A stretch of 43,853 nucleotides of DNA from Bacteroidales bacterium (GTDB taxonomy: Bacteria; Bacteroidota; Bacteroidia; Bacteroidales; UBA932). Position 1 is the stretch's first letter. Each line of letters begins with the position of its first letter. The notes below the pieces were generated by a model that saw only the letters and a list, made by a program, of their open reading frames with translations, did not search any database and was not told the origin of the DNA. The stretch is from the NCBI GenBank assembly GCA_017617475.1, contig JAFZWC010000044.1, positions 1 through 43,853 of the forward strand, in the 5' to 3' direction. This document shows, in pieces, positions 42,532-43,853 of this stretch. The translations under genes and the position numbers were made by a program.

Positions 42532-43125
42532 ATGATTTCAATTGAAAACATTAAAGAGCAAATTAAAGCCAGTGCTTTCGTCAAAGAAACCTTACTGGGC
42601 GATGATGCCGCACTGCAAAGGATTCATTCGGTAGCTCAGTTACTTGTAGAGACTTATAAGGCAGGGGGGAAGACCCTTTGGGCCGGGAACGGCGGTTCGG
42701 CGGCCGATGCGCAGCACATGGCCACGGAACTGGTGAGCCGCTTCCGTCTGGAGCGGCCGGGATTGCCCGCCATGGCTCTGACGGTCAACACGTCCGTCCT
42801 CACGGCCATCGGCAACGATTATGGCTATGACCGGGTGTTTGCCCGGCAGATCGAGGCCAGCGGCAAGGCGGGGGACGTGTTCATCGGCCTGTCCACTTCC
42901 GGGAATTCCGTCAATCTGATGAAAGCTTGGGAAGCCTGCAAGGCCAACGGTCTGGTTACCGTGGCCTTGGTGGGCGCAAAGTCCTGTTCCATGGACGTTT
43001 ACGACCATGTAATCCACGTGCCTTCGGCCGATACTCCCCGTATCCAGGAGTGCCAGACGCTTATCGGCCACATCCTGTGCGATGCCGTGGAGCAGTCTCT
43101 GTTTGGCGCAAATTCTTGTCTGTAG
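42532..43125 (+). CDS. gmhA: Sedoheptulose 7-phosphate isomerase (phosphoheptose isomerase)
   Basis: 197 residues, SIS-fold enzyme. Converts sedoheptulose 7-phosphate to D-glycero-D-manno-heptose 7-phosphate, the first step of ADP-heptose synthesis for LPS or S-layer glycans. The phosphate and active-site loop is TLWAGNGGSAADAQHMATELVSRF near 43-66, and LSTSGNSVNLMKAWEACKANG near 122-142 is the second SIS signature. ATG at 42532 sits 6 nt after its -7 box. No other heptose genes are in the window. Confidence 0.93.
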   Translation: MISIENIKEQIKASAFVKETLLGDDAALQRIHSVAQLLVETYKAGGKTLWAGNGGSAADAQHMATELVSRFRLERPGLPAMALTVNTSVLTAIGNDYGYDRVFARQIEASGKAGDVFIGLSTSGNSVNLMKAWEACKANGLVTVALVGAKSCSMDVYDHVIHVPSADTPRIQECQTLIGHILCDAVEQSLFGANSCL

Positions 43126-43178
43126 GTTTAATCTTTTTTAAATCCGTTAATACCCATGGTATTATCGAATTTTTTATG

Positions 43179-43186
43179 TAACTTTG
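43179..43186 (+). promoter_or_regulatory. gapdh -7 box
   Basis: TAACTTTG, exact consensus. It leaves a leader of about 45-50 nt, rich in A and T and poor in G after 43197, which fits the A-rich leaders of strongly expressed Bacteroidetes genes. Confidence 0.65.
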
Positions 43187-43227
43187 CGCCGCGTTAGAAA
43201 AAGCAACTTTTACAAACAATAAATTAA

Positions 43228-43853
<626 letters not shown>

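Overview
The window looks like chromosomal DNA from a GC-rich, probably uncultured member of the Bacteroidales. The grounds are: promoters of the Bacteroidetes sigma-ABfr type (TAnnTTTG near -7, sometimes with TTTG near -33), few recognisable Shine-Dalgarno sites, a large TamB-like protein, a class-I-like KARI reading GYGVQGPGQ, two LeuA-family genes in one leu operon, and lipoproteins with S9-peptidase and lactonase folds. No rRNA, tRNA, CRISPR array, phage or transposase gene was seen.

Layout. 1-149 holds part of a GC-rich repeat and a bidirectional terminator. 150-9642 (minus) is a six-gene operon reading tamB, rsmI-like methyltransferase, mtaB, MBL hydrolase, BASS transporter, PlsC-type acyltransferase. 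mtaB carries an in-frame 219-bp palindromic element. Divergent from tamB is tsaD, followed under its own promoter by a ROK-family gene and an FAD dehydrogenase (9698-13444). 13445-15563 is a visibly AT-richer accessory patch: two convergent outer-membrane beta-barrel genes and a parDE toxin-antitoxin pair with a clear operator. Two inverted-repeat elements follow. 15704-19966 (minus) is gdhA with a REC-REC-PPDK_N protein, and a nitrilase/omega-amidase gene diverges from gdhA.

20809-33057 (minus) is a ten-gene branched-chain amino-acid operon, ilvD-ilvB-ilvN-ilvC-leuA-leuC-leuD-(citramalate/IPM synthase-like)-leuB-ilvE, with gaps of 14 bp or less or 4-bp overlaps. It is preceded by an unannotated 24-codon leader peptide packed with Leu/Ile/Val codons, a perfect 12-bp antiterminator pairing and a strong intrinsic terminator. 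This is a complete ribosome-mediated attenuator and the best regulatory find here. A WYL-domain regulator and an S9 peptidase lipoprotein diverge from it. 36382-43853 holds recG, a lactonase-fold lipoprotein, a minus-strand operon rnhA-pdxA-serine hydrolase, gmhA, and the 5' part of gapdh, which runs off the window.

Recurring themes. (1) A family of GC-rich, hairpin-dense, TIR-bounded elements, one of which has become part of a protein. (2) -7 boxes ending only 4-7 nt before the start codon for tamB, recG, rnhA, gmhA, the lactonase and the WYL gene, which predicts leaderless mRNAs. (3) Convergent gene pairs with overlapping TTAA stop codons, in one case with the terminator inside the opposing coding sequence. 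(4) Divergent placement of tsaD and mtaB, which act in sequence on tRNA position 37.
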